From positions 186,001-250,000 of the forward strand of contig NZ_CP181167.1 of NCBI RefSeq assembly GCF_047824785.1: 64,000 bases of DNA, given 5' to 3'. Made by a program: the position numbers and the translations under genes. Shown one piece after another: positions 26,905 through 36,352 of the stretch (position 1 is the stretch's first letter; the number at the start of each line of letters is the position of its first letter). The notes beneath the pieces were generated by a model. That model was not told where the DNA came from. It saw nothing but the letters and a program-made list of their open reading frames with translations, and ran no database searches. Origin of the DNA: Nitrobacter sp039808345. GTDB taxonomy: Bacteria > Pseudomonadota > Alphaproteobacteria > Rhizobiales > Xanthobacteraceae.

Positions 26905-28054
26905 AGCGGCCGACAGGATAGAGGCCTGTTACCTGTGTTGGGTTCGGCCCTTGCGGTGCGCCGATGTAGTGCTCGAACTGAAACTTGAGTCGCTCGATGC
27001 GAGCACGATCCTGCATAAAGGCGCGGAAGCCTACCGGATAGGTATTGTAGTGGATCACTGGCCCGAAGCCTTCGGGCGGCGTGCAGTCATGGCGTACTGG
27101 CCACAACCCCATTCCTTCCTGCCGTTCCTTCGACAAGAGCCAGCTTAGGTACAGTTCGGCCGCGGCAGGATGACGTGCGTCCTTGAAAATGGCGCCGGTT
27201 TGAGGCCATGTGAGAAAGCTGTCGCTCTTTGGCAGGATCAGCTTGAACGGAGCATCCGGCGGCGCGGTCAACACGCCGGACGCTGTGAAGGTGGCCGCTT
27301 TGTCGCCCTTGGCGACAACGAGTCGTGCCGGCACCGTGCCGCGAATCCACTGCACATCCTGAGCCATCAGCCGGTCCATATACCCCCATCCATGCTCGGC
27401 AATAATGCGGTCGAACTGATAGAGCACGGCATCGTCGTCGTGAGGATATGTAAGAACAGTGCGTCCCTTCCACTTCGGGTCGAGGTAGTCGATCGCGTCG
27501 CGCGGCGCTTCCGCGTCGGACACTAGTTTAGTGCTGATGATATTAGAGAAGCAGAAGATATTGACCGTGACATAAGCGCCATCAGGATCGCGGAAATCTC
27601 CATACACTTGATCCCACCCCAAAGGCTTGTAAAGCCGCAGACGCCCCTTGGTCTTCCAGCGGTCGAAATCGTGCAGGGTCTGCAGGTGCGCTACGTCGCA
27701 TTCGAGCTTGCCGCGGGCGAGCTGATTGTCAATACGGGCATCATGATATTTGCTGAGGTCTACCAGGATGCGGATATTCATACCCGGAAAGCGCCTCTTG
27801 AAGGCCTCCTCGACAGCCGCCTGCGCATTGGGGATATCGCCGCCGGCGTAAACGATCAGATCTCCGCCTTCGGCTACTGCCACCTTGTGCAATTCCTCCA
27901 GCGAACGCCTCTCGATCCCCGGCGCCTGTTTTGTCGAGCCGAGCGTTCCCTGAGCTTGCGCTAATGCCCGTCCGACTGTCGGAAGCAAGATTGGCGCCGC
28001 GAGTACGCCGATTCCAAAATATCTGCGGCTCAGATTGTGTTTGGAGGTTGGCAT
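26903..28054 (-). CDS. ABC transporter substrate-binding protein (iron/spermidine-type)
   Basis: The 383-residue protein has a Tat-like signal (LSRRYFGIGVLAAPILLP). The mature protein has the type 2 periplasmic-binding fold: DLIVYAGGDIPNAQAAVEEA, KWKGRTVLTYPHDDDAV, LVVAKGDKAATFTASGVL and HPAAAELYLSWLLSKERQ. It resembles SBP_bac_6/8 proteins that bind ferric ions, thiamine or organic anions. No permease or ATPase gene is nearby, so it would have to work with components encoded elsewhere, or be an orphan left after rearrangement. The ligand cannot be deduced. Confidence 0.82.
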   Translation of the reverse strand: MPTSKHNLSRRYFGIGVLAAPILLPTVGRALAQAQGTLGSTKQAPGIERRSLEELHKVAVAEGGDLIVYAGGDIPNAQAAVEEAFKRRFPGMNIRILVDLSKYHDARIDNQLARGKLECDVAHLQTLHDFDRWKTKGRLRLYKPLGWDQVYGDFRDPDGAYVTVNIFCFSNIISTKLVSDAEAPRDAIDYLDPKWKGRTVLTYPHDDDAVLYQFDRIIAEHGWGYMDRLMAQDVQWIRGTVPARLVVAKGDKAATFTASGVLTAPPDAPFKLILPKSDSFLTWPQTGAIFKDARHPAAAELYLSWLLSKERQEGMGLWPVRHDCTPPEGFGPVIHYNTYPVGFRAFMQDRARIERLKFQFEHYIGAPQGPNPTQVTGLYPVGR

Positions 28055-28059
28055 GTCGT

Positions 28060-28505
28060 CCTGTCCTCCTTTTCGCCCGAACGCCGGGACTGTAGAAGCA
28101 TGTCTTCGATGTGACCGAGGATGGCTTCTGTAGCGACGTCCCTGACAACCGCAATACGCCGCTGCCGTAATGAAAGCGCTTGACAGGCGTATCCTTGATG
28201 GTGCGGTTCATCCGCTCGACTGAGCCATTGTACAGGGAATTGATATTGGTGAATCTGTGCTCGATGCCGTTCTCGCGGCAACGCATATCAAACATATGGT
28301 ATGGGCTTTGTGTCGCAAGGTCTGCCGATTTGGAATAGCGCGGCAGATAGGCCCGCACGAACAGCATGCGGCTGTGGCACAGCCGGACATGAGCGACTTT
28401 CACGATCGCCGTCATAGCCGCGGCCGCGCAGCTCTTCGAAGATCGGATCAAGGTCAGCTGTTCGCGCGCGGATTTGGTCGCGTTCGACGCCAGCAACACA
28501 TCGAG
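28060..28505 (-). pseudogene. Scrambled transposase debris (IS21 istA scrap joined to integrase-core scrap)
   Basis: Read on the minus strand the first part (LDVLLASNATKSAREQLTLI, then AHVRLCHSRMLFVRAY) matches the istA fragment at 14.6-15.1 kb with an internal deletion. The second part (YHMFDMRCRENGIEHRFTNI and GSVERMNRTIKDTPVKRFHY) matches the integrase-core fragment at 29.66-30.15 kb. Frameshifts follow. No complete domain remains. Confidence 0.75.
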
Positions 28506-28655
28506 CTCAGAGCCTGTTTGAGAATTCACCCAAGCACATCAATCGATGTGGCGGCGAAGCGCTGGTTGCTCCAAAATTCGCAGAAAATAAGCCGCCGTCC
28601 TGCGACGGCGCCATCTCCAATCAGGCTGTCGTGCCTTTCTCAAACAGGCTCTGAG
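28506..28655. mobile_element. MITE-like element with perfect 19-bp inverted repeats
   Basis: CTCAGAGCCTGTTTGAGAA at 28506-28524 is the exact reverse complement of 28637-28655. The 150-bp interior has no frame with protein character. The GAGCCTGTTTGAGAA end resembles termini of small IS5-type elements, so this looks like a non-autonomous derivative. No clear target duplication was seen. Confidence 0.72.
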
Positions 28656-28715
28656 AGCGGGAGATGACGGCAACGGCCGGGGCAGCGGCTGCGGCGGAGA
28701 ACAAAAGGGCCGGAG

Positions 28716-29312
28716 CTACAGCCGCTCCAGGTTCTTGATCAGCGCGAACAGGTGAAGAGAGTCGCTCGGCGATTCCGCGAAGTCGAAACGCCGGTAGAAG
28801 TTCCGCGCCCGCTCGTCTTTCGCATGGACGACGATTGCCCGGATGCCGGCGATGTCAGCGGCCTGCAAGGTCCGCAGCACGGCGTCGCGCAGCAGCCCTG
28901 CGCCGACGCCCTTGCCCTGCCAGTCAATGCTGACGCCGAGGCGGGCCAGCAGCGTGATCGGCAGCACGGAGTGCCGGGCAAGACCCTTTGTGAGGCGTTC
29001 CGGCGCGTCGTCATAGCGGACTTCGCCGACGGCCAGCGTGTAGAAGCCGATGACGGCATCGTCGGCAAGGCCGACATAGGTCTGTGAGGCGTTGGCCTGC
29101 TGGTTGGGAAGGGCGTACCGGATCAGGAAGCGGTTGAGCGCATCCTGGCCGCAGTCGAAGGCTTCGACGGCGTGGCGGCGATGGAGCTTTTCAACGCGAA
29201 AGCCGGTCGCGCAGGCCCGCTGCCGGAGAAGATGCCCGGCTCGCTCAGCAGCTTGCGCAGGGCCGGCAGGTCGCGCGGCGGCGCGTCGAGGGCGGCGATG
29301 AAGGCTTCCCAT
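28716..29312 (-). CDS. GNAT acetyltransferase toxin of a TacAT-type pair
   Basis: The domain runs from FRVEKLHRRHAVEAFDCGQD to the end. It has the acetyl-CoA loop in VSIDWQGKGVGAGLLRDAV and the catalytic Tyr region ARNFYRRFDFAE. Such toxins acetylate aminoacyl-tRNA and block translation. The only ATG in frame (29312) lies 190 bases inside the antitoxin gene and gives about 38 residues unlike the family; no ATG, GTG or TTG lies nearer the domain. Either an alternative start is used or a small deletion fused the two genes. The acetyltransferase core itself is complete (about 160 residues). Confidence 0.78.
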   Translation of the reverse strand: MGSLHRRPRRAAARPAGPAQAAERAGHLLRQRACATGFRVEKLHRRHAVEAFDCGQDALNRFLIRYALPNQQANASQTYVGLADDAVIGFYTLAVGEVRYDDAPERLTKGLARHSVLPITLLARLGVSIDWQGKGVGAGLLRDAVLRTLQAADIAGIRAIVVHAKDERARNFYRRFDFAESPSDSLHLFALIKNLERL

Positions 29313-29497
29313 TTGCCGGGATCGAGCTGGAAGGCCCGGCGGTCAGCCAGCGCTTCCTCCGCGCGGCCGAGAGCGCTTTCGAGCACGAAGTCGCTGAGCG
29401 TGCGGCGTTCGACCTGCGCGGCGGCAGCCAGGGTGCGCTTGGCCTCGGGCGTGAGACGAAGATCGAGCTTTTCGGTCCGGGCGGTTCGCGTGGTCAT
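29123..29497 (-). CDS. DUF1778 (ribbon-helix-helix) antitoxin, C-terminus extended
   Basis: AGAGGT precedes ATG 29497. Residues 8-50 form the ribbon-helix-helix (EKLDLRLTPEAKRTLAAAAQ, RTLSDFVLESALGRAEE). The toxin-binding part ends LRKLLSEPGIF at about residue 91, where this family normally stops within a few codons. Here the frame runs 33 residues further inside the toxin gene in another frame, suggesting loss of the native stop and of the toxin start by a small deletion. The antitoxin normally represses its operon together with the toxin. Confidence 0.8.
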   Translation of the reverse strand: MTTRTARTEKLDLRLTPEAKRTLAAAAQVERRTLSDFVLESALGRAEEALADRRAFQLDPGKWEAFIAALDAPPRDLPALRKLLSEPGIFSGSGPARPAFALKSSIAATPSKPSTAARMRSTAS

Positions 29498-29649
29498 GAT
29501 GATACCTCTCTATTTCATCCCACCACGTTTCGCCCGACAATGTCATGACAAATCGTCTGGCTGTGACCGTGTGCATGCCGGCTTGGGGAACGCCCGACGC
29601 TTCAAGCGCGCCGGTTCGCTCGTCCAACTCTCGGGCAAGAAGAGCCGCA

Positions 29650-30148
29650 GGGCAAGCTGCGCTTGTTCGTCGGGATCGACCGGACGTCCAAGTTCGCCTA
29701 TGCCGAACTCCATCAGCAGGCAGGCAAGATGGTCGCAGCCCGGTTCCTGCGCAATCTCATTGCGGCGGTTCCCTACACCGTCCATACGGTGCTGACAGAC
29801 AACGGCATCCAGTTCACCAACCATGTCCGTCACAAATACCCTTTCCACCACATCTTCGATCGGGTCTGCGACGAGAACGGCATCGAGCACAGGCTCACCA
29901 GGATCAATCATCCCTGGACCAACGGGCAGATCGAGCGGAGGAACCGAACCATCAAGGACGCCACCGTCAGGCGCTTCCACTACGACAGTCATGAACAACT
30001 GCGTCGGCACCTTCAGGACTTCATCGACGCCTACAACTTCGGCCGACGGCTCAAGATGCTCAAGGGCCTCACACCCTACGAGTTCATCTGCAAACAATGG
30101 ACAATCAAGCCGGATCGATTCATCATAAATCCAATCCATCAAAACTAA
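29650..30148 (+). pseudogene. IS481-type transposase, C-terminal integrase core only
   Basis: From KLRLFVGIDRTSKFAYAELH it contains the first Asp (GIDRTSKF), the second Asp (VLTDNGIQFTNH) and Glu (GQIERRNRTIKDATVRRFHY), ending LKGLTPYEFICKQW. The N-terminal HTH half (about 140 residues) is missing; upstream sequence to 29545 is unrelated. All three catalytic acids are present, but DNA binding would be lost. Confidence 0.83.
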
Positions 30149-30193
30149 GGACTAAATACCGGCCGGGATATGGCGTTACAGCCCCGTGAGCGC

Positions 30194-30679
30194 TTACTGT
30201 CTGCCTCCAGATCCCAATGTCAGCCGGGTTACTCCGATCGCGAGATTGATTCCGACACTGAGTTCGACGGAGAGTGGCTGCAAGACGACCGACCGCCTCG
30301 ACCCGCCGATGAGAACGTTGGCGCCAAGGCCAGGCCCGAGCGCAACATGACCGCTTGCGCCGACATAGGTACCCCTCATGGTCGCGCGACCGATCCTCGA
30401 ATTCTTGGCTAGGACAGCCCAGGACAGTACGCCACCTTGAGTGAGGCCGATATCAAGGCCCATGCGGCTGATACGCCCCGCATAGATATACTGGCGGGCT
30501 GGACGGGTGTTGTGAAACACGCAGCGGAGCGACTGCGTCGAGCCTACAATCAATCCAACCCGTGCGTCAGCCGAACACACCAGTCTGCCGACCCGAAACA
30601 GATCAGCCTGCGCTGGCGAGGTCACCATGCATATCCACGCGATGGCGCCAACCGCGCCAATCAAGTTCATTCTCAGCAT
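30194..30679 (-). CDS. DUF992 family secreted protein
   Basis: The 161-residue protein has a signal peptide (MNLIGAVGAIAWICMVTSPA, cleaved near QADL). The DUF992 pattern follows: RVGRLVCSADARVGLIVGST, LRCVFHNTR, YAGRISRMGLDIGLTQGGVL and GPGLGANVLIGGS. Family members are periplasmic proteins of alphaproteobacteria with two conserved Cys, here Cys34 region and Cys53 region, probably in a disulphide. Function unknown. Confidence 0.85.
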   Translation of the reverse strand: MLRMNLIGAVGAIAWICMVTSPAQADLFRVGRLVCSADARVGLIVGSTQSLRCVFHNTRPARQYIYAGRISRMGLDIGLTQGGVLSWAVLAKNSRIGRATMRGTYVGASGHVALGPGLGANVLIGGSRRSVVLQPLSVELSVGINLAIGVTRLTLGSGGRQ

Positions 30680-31052
30680 ACAGAGGCCCTTTCAGCTTCA
30701 GTCGTGACTCTTGCTTCAGGTCTTTGGGGCTGAAGTCCCAGAATTACCGAGGCCGTTCATTGAATCAGAGGCGAAGCTCCGGATTGTTGTTCTGACGCAT
30801 TCTCTGCGCGCCCGCGATCGGAAGCAGTGATGCGGGCCTTTACAGGGTTCTTGTCGCGCGCGCGTTATCTCTTGCCGGGTGCCGTGGTGGTCGAACCTTA
30901 TGATCTATTGCTCTGACCGGGTGCCGTGTCTGTGATGGCGGACTTGGTGATGTCGATCCTGAGATGGTGCCCGGTGCATTGATGCCGTTTGCTTTCGCCG
31001 TCGAACCGGCGCAACGCCGGGAGTGCAATCGTGCTATGATGACAAGATTACG
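30680..31052. other. Intergenic region with a partial dispersed repeat
   Basis: At 30762-30812 it carries a fragment of the dispersed repeat family (GGCGAAGCTCCGGATTGTTG, then GACGCATTCTCTGCGCG). The rest contains GGTGCCG motifs and no credible gene. It holds the promoter of the DUF992 gene. Confidence 0.45.
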
Positions 31053-31577
31053 TCACGCTGCAGGTTGAGCAACATTCGACAGGGCGTCTTTCAACTTCTG
31101 CTCCTGCTCTGACGACAACGAGGAGCGGATCACGTGACCTTTGAAGTCGGACAGCCGAGCAAGAATTTTTTCTGGCTGGGCTTTGCGGATCAGCAGAAAG
31201 AGCGCGGAGGTGCCCGGCTTGAGCGTCTCGCCGATCGACTTGATGAGATCATCATTGATCCCGTAATCTATCATATTGCCGGCCAGAGCGCCGGAACCAG
31301 CGCCGACGGCTCCACCAAGCGCAAAGCCCGCAAGCGGATTGAGAAACAGAAGGCCGATCAACGTGCCCCACATCGCGCCGCGTAACCCGCCCGTGGCCGC
31401 GCCAACGCTCGTCAGACTGAAGCTTTGCTTGATCCTGACCTTGCCCTCGGGATCGCGAATGGCGACGACGGCATCTTCCAGATCGATCAGGTATTCGCTT
31501 TGCAAACGGTTTAGCTCAGTTAAAACCCGATCGGCATCATCTTCCTTATCAAAACCGACGACCAGAAACTCAGCCAT
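31053..31577 (-). CDS. DUF1269 domain membrane protein
   Basis: ATG 31577 is preferred over 31613 because GGAGGAATT precedes it and the protein then begins AEFLVVGFDKEDDADRVLTE as in the family. The 174-residue product has a ferredoxin-like N-terminal domain and a Gly-rich membrane hairpin at about 70-110 (GAMWGTLIGLLFLNPLAGFA, GGAVGAGSGALAG). The C-terminal half (GTSALFLLIRKAQPEKILAR) repeats the fold. Members are widespread, often stress-associated, of unknown function. Confidence 0.87.
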   Translation of the reverse strand: MAEFLVVGFDKEDDADRVLTELNRLQSEYLIDLEDAVVAIRDPEGKVRIKQSFSLTSVGAATGGLRGAMWGTLIGLLFLNPLAGFALGGAVGAGSGALAGNMIDYGINDDLIKSIGETLKPGTSALFLLIRKAQPEKILARLSDFKGHVIRSSLSSEQEQKLKDALSNVAQPAA

Positions 31578-32146
31578 AGCAATTCCTCCAGGCAGCAGAA
31601 CCGAACGTGTCACAAACTTTCAAAGCATTTAGGTAGCGTATCTCACAGGATGGAAAAATGACAAACAGGGAATCATGCCCATCCGTTTAAGTATGGTGAG
31701 ATAGGTGAACGTCCGCATCGGCGCCTTCCGTCATGGGCTGAAGCAGCTAACGCCTCGAAGACCGAGCGCCGCCTCTTTTACTTAAACTTGCACAAGCGGC
31801 AGCTTCCGGGAATTAACCCATTCATCAATTGTCGCACGTGCAGATAATTTTCAACACTGTAAACGTTACGACGTGATCCTGCTCGCTCATCGTTGAGAGT
31901 ATCGGCCCATGAGGCCGGAGATGCATGCCTGCGCGAAATTGGGATACGTTTGGGACGGGCCTTCAGCAAGGCCGGCTTGACAACAACCGTTTCAGGTCGA
32001 ACTGGCGCGAGCCGAGGGTCTGTCGGTTTTAGAACCGATCTATATTATTGGGATTGCAACCGTTTTGTCGTCTCACTATAGGTGCCCTGCCATCGCGACG
32101 ATAAGACCCAAGCGCGCCTAGCGCGTATCCCGAGCGGCGTCATGTC
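31578..32146. other. 569-base intergenic region, nothing recognised
   Basis: It separates the DUF1269 gene from the rightward sigma-factor cassette. A+T content is locally higher around 31790-31870. Short frames on both strands lack protein character. The upstream promoter of the sigma factor must be within the last 100 bases; a Fur-box could not be identified with confidence. Confidence 0.4.
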
Positions 32147-32656
32147 ATGACCGAAGCCATTATCCATCCCATTGGACAACTGATCGAAAGCCATTATTTC
32201 GAGTTGCGCTCGTTTGCCCGCCGCAAGCTCCGCAACGCCACGCTCGCGGAGGACGTGGTTCAGGAAGCGTGCCTGCGGGTGGCGAGCGCGCGGAACGAGG
32301 AGATCGCGAACCCTCGCGCCTTCCTCTACCGCGTGGTCAGCAATCTCGTCATCGACCACCAACGCAAGGCACAGCGCCACGAGCTGGTTGCCGAATGGTC
32401 TGTCGATGAGGTGGAGATCATTGACGAATCAGCCGACGCTGAACGTCAGCTTGTCGCCCGGCAGCGGCTCGCATTGCTGTCCAAAGCCATCGCCGAGCTT
32501 CCGCCGCGCTGCCGTGAATGCTTCGTTCTCCGGCGCTTCGACGGCCTCGACCACGATGAAATCGCCCGGCACATGGGCATCAGCCGCAACATGGTCTCCA
32601 AGCATCTTCGGCTGGCGATCGCTCATTGCGCCCGGCGCGTGCGGGAAGGCGATTGA
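32147..32656 (+). CDS. fecI: FecI-type ECF sigma factor
   Basis: The 169-residue protein has sigma region 2 (HYFELRSFARRKLRNATLAE, DVVQEACLRVAS, NPRAFLYRVVSNLVIDH) and region 4 (LPPRCRECFVLRRFDGLDHD, EIARHMGISRNMVSKHLR). It lies directly before a FecR-like gene and a siderophore receptor with a signalling domain. In such cassettes ferric-siderophore binding outside the cell is relayed through FecR to free the sigma factor, which transcribes the receptor. Expression of fecI itself is usually Fur-controlled. Confidence 0.93.
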   Translation: MTEAIIHPIGQLIESHYFELRSFARRKLRNATLAEDVVQEACLRVASARNEEIANPRAFLYRVVSNLVIDHQRKAQRHELVAEWSVDEVEIIDESADAERQLVARQRLALLSKAIAELPPRCRECFVLRRFDGLDHDEIARHMGISRNMVSKHLRLAIAHCARRVREGD

Positions 32657-32753
32657 TATTTTTGCGATCCGACCTCCTGTTCTTTTGAATTTCGTCGTCA
32701 TACAGGCAAGAGTGCGGCTCGACCGCAATGCCCATCCTGCGAGTCGCGCGAGG

Positions 32754-33722
32754 ATGCTGAACCCGGCCATGGAACACGGCGACAAGACATCGATCCTGGA
32801 TGAGGCCGCCGAATGGTACATCAGGCGCGACGGTGGAACGCTGTCGGCGACTGAGCGGGCTGAGTTCGAGCGATGGATGAGCGATCCCGCGAACCGGGCC
32901 GCCTACGCGGAGATCGACGCGACATGGCGTGAGGTGGCGGCGCTTCCGCGTCCGGACATCGCTTCCGCGCGGATCTCACCATCGAAGCGCTCGCTATGGC
33001 GTGGCGTCCGTCAGCAGGCGCTGGCGGCGGCCGCCGCCGTCCTCGTGATTTTTGGCGCGGGATATAGCCTCGACCTGCCGATGCGCTTGCAGGCCGACGC
33101 CTACACCGCGACGGGAGAAACCAGGACGGTTACACTTTCCGACGGCTCAAGCGCCGTGCTCAACACGGCGAGCGCGATCGCGATCGACTATTCCCCCGGC
33201 GTGAGGCGCATCCGCCTGCTTCGCGGCGAGGCGTTGTTCACGGTGGCCAAGGATGCGTCGCGGCCATTTCTCGTTGATGCCGACGCTGGCGAGGCGAGGG
33301 CGCTGGGAACGGCCTTTGCGGTGCGGCGGGAGGACGAGGGTGTTTCCGTCACCGTGCTGGAGAGCCGTGTCGGCGTATCGTACCTTGCCGGACGCTCCCC
33401 CGTGGTCGAACTGTCGCCCGGCGAGACCGTGCGTTATTCGAGTGCTGGCGTCGGCTCGGTCCGATCGGTCGATGCGGGCGCGGAAACGGCCTGGCAGCGC
33501 GGCAAGCTGATCTTCGTCGATAAGCCGCTGGGCGAGGTGATCGCCGAACTCAACCGCTATCACTCCGGACGCATTCAGATCACCGACAGCTCAATCGGCA
33601 GTCATCCCGTGAGCGGCGTGTTCGACATGCGTAATCCCGTCGGCGTGCTCGACGCCATCGAGGGAGCGCTCGGCCTGCATTCCACGCGGCTGACGAACCT
33701 CCTGATCCTCCTTCACCGCTGA
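32754..33722 (+). CDS. fecR: FecR-type anti-sigma/signal transducer
   Basis: ATG 32754 (AGGATG) is chosen; ATG 32769 is also possible, and the longer open frame upstream overlaps fecI in another frame. Residues 10-60 form the DUF4880 sigma-binding region (DEAAEWYIRRDGGTLSATER). One membrane helix lies at about 89-108. The periplasmic FecR domain (LSDGSSAVLNTASAIAIDYS, RLLRGEALFTVAKDASRPF, ALGTAFAVRREDEGVSVTVL) ends with an STN-like tail (SGVFDMRNPVGVLDAIEGAL). It lies 97 bases after fecI. Confidence 0.92.
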   Translation: MLNPAMEHGDKTSILDEAAEWYIRRDGGTLSATERAEFERWMSDPANRAAYAEIDATWREVAALPRPDIASARISPSKRSLWRGVRQQALAAAAAVLVIFGAGYSLDLPMRLQADAYTATGETRTVTLSDGSSAVLNTASAIAIDYSPGVRRIRLLRGEALFTVAKDASRPFLVDADAGEARALGTAFAVRREDEGVSVTVLESRVGVSYLAGRSPVVELSPGETVRYSSAGVGSVRSVDAGAETAWQRGKLIFVDKPLGEVIAELNRYHSGRIQITDSSIGSHPVSGVFDMRNPVGVLDAIEGALGLHSTRLTNLLILLHR

Positions 33723-33853
33723 CGCGATTTTATTTTCGTCCGCGACATCCCCGTTCGGCGCCACCCGGCGTCACACCAATGAAGACCCTGCCTGCGGAAG
33801 CCTCAAACGGCGACCCCGGCGCGGGAGCTTGAGGGGTATATCGGGGGCGCGGG

Positions 33854-36352
33854 ATGCGATCGAACATCAATAAGGGCGGACAAGGCGCGAACTGGAAGAG
33901 GCTGGCGGCGGTTCTGAGTGCAACAACAGCGCTCTCCACAGTGCTGACGCCGATTCAAGCGAACGCGCAATCCGCGTCCCCAGTGACAGCCGCAGCTTCA
34001 TCCGCGCGAAGCTATGCGATTCCAGCCGGCCCGCTGGCCAACGCGCTCAATCGTTTTGCTGATGTATCGCAGCTTCAACTGCTATACAGCGGGGAAACGA
34101 CACGCGGCCTGCGTACCCGCGGACTCAACGGCTCCTACACGTCGCAGCAGGCGCTGGCGCAACTTCTCGGCGGCACTGGACTCACGTTTCGATTCTCGGG
34201 CGGTTCGAACGTCACGATCGAACGGCCGGGCGCGCCCGTAGCGGTCGGAGCAGCGCCCGCCGGCGCGATCTCGCTCGACACCATCGATGTGGAGGGGGCA
34301 TCGTCGAGTGATCCCGGCCGGACGGAGGGCACCGGCGCCTATACGCCGAGCGTGACGGCGACCGCGACCGGGCTTCAACTCAGCCCTCGCGAAACGCCGC
34401 AGTCGGTCAGCGTCATCACGCGTCAGCACATCGAGGATTTCAACCTGAGATCGGTCAGCGAGGTCATCGATCATACGCCGGGCCTGAGCGCCGTGAATTC
34501 CGGAGGTGAGCGAGTCACTTTCTATGCCCGCGGCTTTCCGGTTCGGAATTTCCGGTATGACGGTGTGCCGATCTCTTTTCAGAATTTCGCAGGCGGCAAC
34601 GCAACCACCGAGCAGCGAACGGACATGGCGATGTACGATCGGGTGGAAGTTCTGAAGGGAGCGTCAGGCCTTCTGACAGGGGTCGGCGACCCCGGCGCGA
34701 CGATCAACATGATCCGCAAGAAACCGACCCGCGCCTTTCAGGGCTACACGACGCTCAGCGCCGGTTCCTGGAACGACTATCGCGGCGAACTTGACATTGG
34801 CGGTGCGCTGAACGAGAGCGGGACCGTGCGTGGCCGCTTCGTCACCGCACATCAGGACAATGAATCGTTCCTCGATCATTACCACCGTAAAAGCTCGCTG
34901 TTCTACGGGATCATCGAGGCTGATCTGACGCCGGATACGTTGTTCACTGTCGGCGCGGACTATCAGCGCAGCGTTCCGAGAGGAACTGCCAATGGCGTGA
35001 TCATCATGTTTAACCGCCTCGGCGAATTCAACGAAATGCCGCGCTCGTTCAATCCCGCGACGAACTGGGCCACCTGGGAAGCGTGCACCTACAACAGCTT
35101 CGTCAAGCTCGAACACCGGTTCGACAACGAATGGCGGGTCAAGCTGCAACTCAACCATCAGATCGGCGGCTACGACGCCACGAACGGCTGCGCCTGTGGC
35201 GGCTTTCCCGACCCGCTGAACGGCACCGGCGTGACGATGTGGCGGAGCGTGTGGACCAGCAAGGCTGAAACCACGGCGGCCAATGTTTATGCGACCGGAC
35301 CGTTCTGGCTGTTCGATCGCAAGCACGAACTTGTTCTCGGCGGCAGCAGTTCGAGACAAAGCCGGGTACGTGTAAATCACGACCCGGCTGACTCGAACGT
35401 CAATGTGCCCGACTATTATAACTGGACCGGCAACTTTCCCAAGCCGGGGTGGATACCGTTCCTGCCGGACGATCCGAACAAAGAGATTTTTGAAGAGAAC
35501 TCATTCTACGCGATGACGCGGCTTCAGACGCATGACAGGCTGAAGGTGCTGCTGGGCGCGCGCATCACAAACTATGAAGCGCGGCAACGCATCTTTGGGA
35601 CCAGCTCCCACCTCAAAAAGTCGGGTCAGGTAATCCCGTATTACGGCGCCATTTTCGATATCACTGATGTTCTTTCCGCCTATGCCAGCTACACCGGCAT
35701 TTTCCAGCCCCAGGCAGCACTGAATGAACAGGGCACGACGCTCCCGCCAATCGAAGGCATCAATACGGAGGTCGGTCTCAAGGCCGCCTTTTTCGACGGA
35801 CGCATCAACGCCAGCGCCGCTTACTTTCAAGTCAAGCAGGACAATTACGCGGTTCCGACCGGTGGTCTTACGCCAATCGGAACACCGGCCTACCGTCCGG
35901 CGGACGGCGTAATCACCAAGGGTTTTGAACTGGAAATTTCGGGTCAGCTCTCGCCGCAGTGGCAGCTTCAGGCCGGGTTCACCCATAACATCTCGATGCT
36001 GAACAACGAGAGGGTTGCTTCCACGCCGACGCCAGCGAACCAGTTCACGTTCTACAGCACCTACAAGCTCGACGGTGCGCTCGACGGCTTGATGGTGGGC
36101 GGCGGTACGCGCTGGGTGGACACGACCTCGGATAAAGTGACTCACCCGATTGATGGCTCGATATGGCATACCGCGCCGAGCTACTGGGTCGTGGATGCGA
36201 TGGCGAGCTACAAGTTCAACGATAAGTTGTCAGCCACGCTCAACATCAGAAACCTGCTCGATAACAAATACTACACGTTTTATGGCTGGTATAATGGCTA
36301 TTCATGGGGCGCGCCGCGTAGCGTGCTTCTCAGCATGACGTACAGGTTCTGA
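33854..36352 (+). CDS. TonB-dependent siderophore receptor with N-terminal signalling domain
   Basis: The 832-residue protein has a signal peptide ending near ANAQS (about 38). An STN signalling domain lies at about 53-110 (YAIPAGPLANALNRFADVSQ). The plug follows at about 165-280 (ETPQSVSVITRQHIEDFNLR, VEVLKGASGLLTGVGDPGAT), then a 22-stranded barrel ending in aromatic Phe (SMTYRF). The FpvA/FhuE-like layout indicates uptake of ferric hydroxamate- or pyoverdine-type siderophore. The signalling domain contacts FecR encoded upstream, so binding of ligand should induce this gene. The cognate siderophore is not evident, and no biosynthesis genes are present. Confidence 0.93.
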   Translation: MRSNINKGGQGANWKRLAAVLSATTALSTVLTPIQANAQSASPVTAAASSARSYAIPAGPLANALNRFADVSQLQLLYSGETTRGLRTRGLNGSYTSQQALAQLLGGTGLTFRFSGGSNVTIERPGAPVAVGAAPAGAISLDTIDVEGASSSDPGRTEGTGAYTPSVTATATGLQLSPRETPQSVSVITRQHIEDFNLRSVSEVIDHTPGLSAVNSGGERVTFYARGFPVRNFRYDGVPISFQNFAGGNATTEQRTDMAMYDRVEVLKGASGLLTGVGDPGATINMIRKKPTRAFQGYTTLSAGSWNDYRGELDIGGALNESGTVRGRFVTAHQDNESFLDHYHRKSSLFYGIIEADLTPDTLFTVGADYQRSVPRGTANGVIIMFNRLGEFNEMPRSFNPATNWATWEACTYNSFVKLEHRFDNEWRVKLQLNHQIGGYDATNGCACGGFPDPLNGTGVTMWRSVWTSKAETTAANVYATGPFWLFDRKHELVLGGSSSRQSRVRVNHDPADSNVNVPDYYNWTGNFPKPGWIPFLPDDPNKEIFEENSFYAMTRLQTHDRLKVLLGARITNYEARQRIFGTSSHLKKSGQVIPYYGAIFDITDVLSAYASYTGIFQPQAALNEQGTTLPPIEGINTEVGLKAAFFDGRINASAAYFQVKQDNYAVPTGGLTPIGTPAYRPADGVITKGFELEISGQLSPQWQLQAGFTHNISMLNNERVASTPTPANQFTFYSTYKLDGALDGLMVGGGTRWVDTTSDKVTHPIDGSIWHTAPSYWVVDAMASYKFNDKLSATLNIRNLLDNKYYTFYGWYNGYSWGAPRSVLLSMTYRF

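Noticed and set aside
26498..27148. Plus-strand open frame of about 216 codons opposite the binding-protein gene
   Set aside because: No ribosome site, odd Ser/Arg/Pro composition, overlaps the 3' end of a well-supported minus-strand gene.
30840..31028. Short minus-strand frame of 62 codons
   Set aside because: No ribosome site, low-complexity composition, and no recognisable family.
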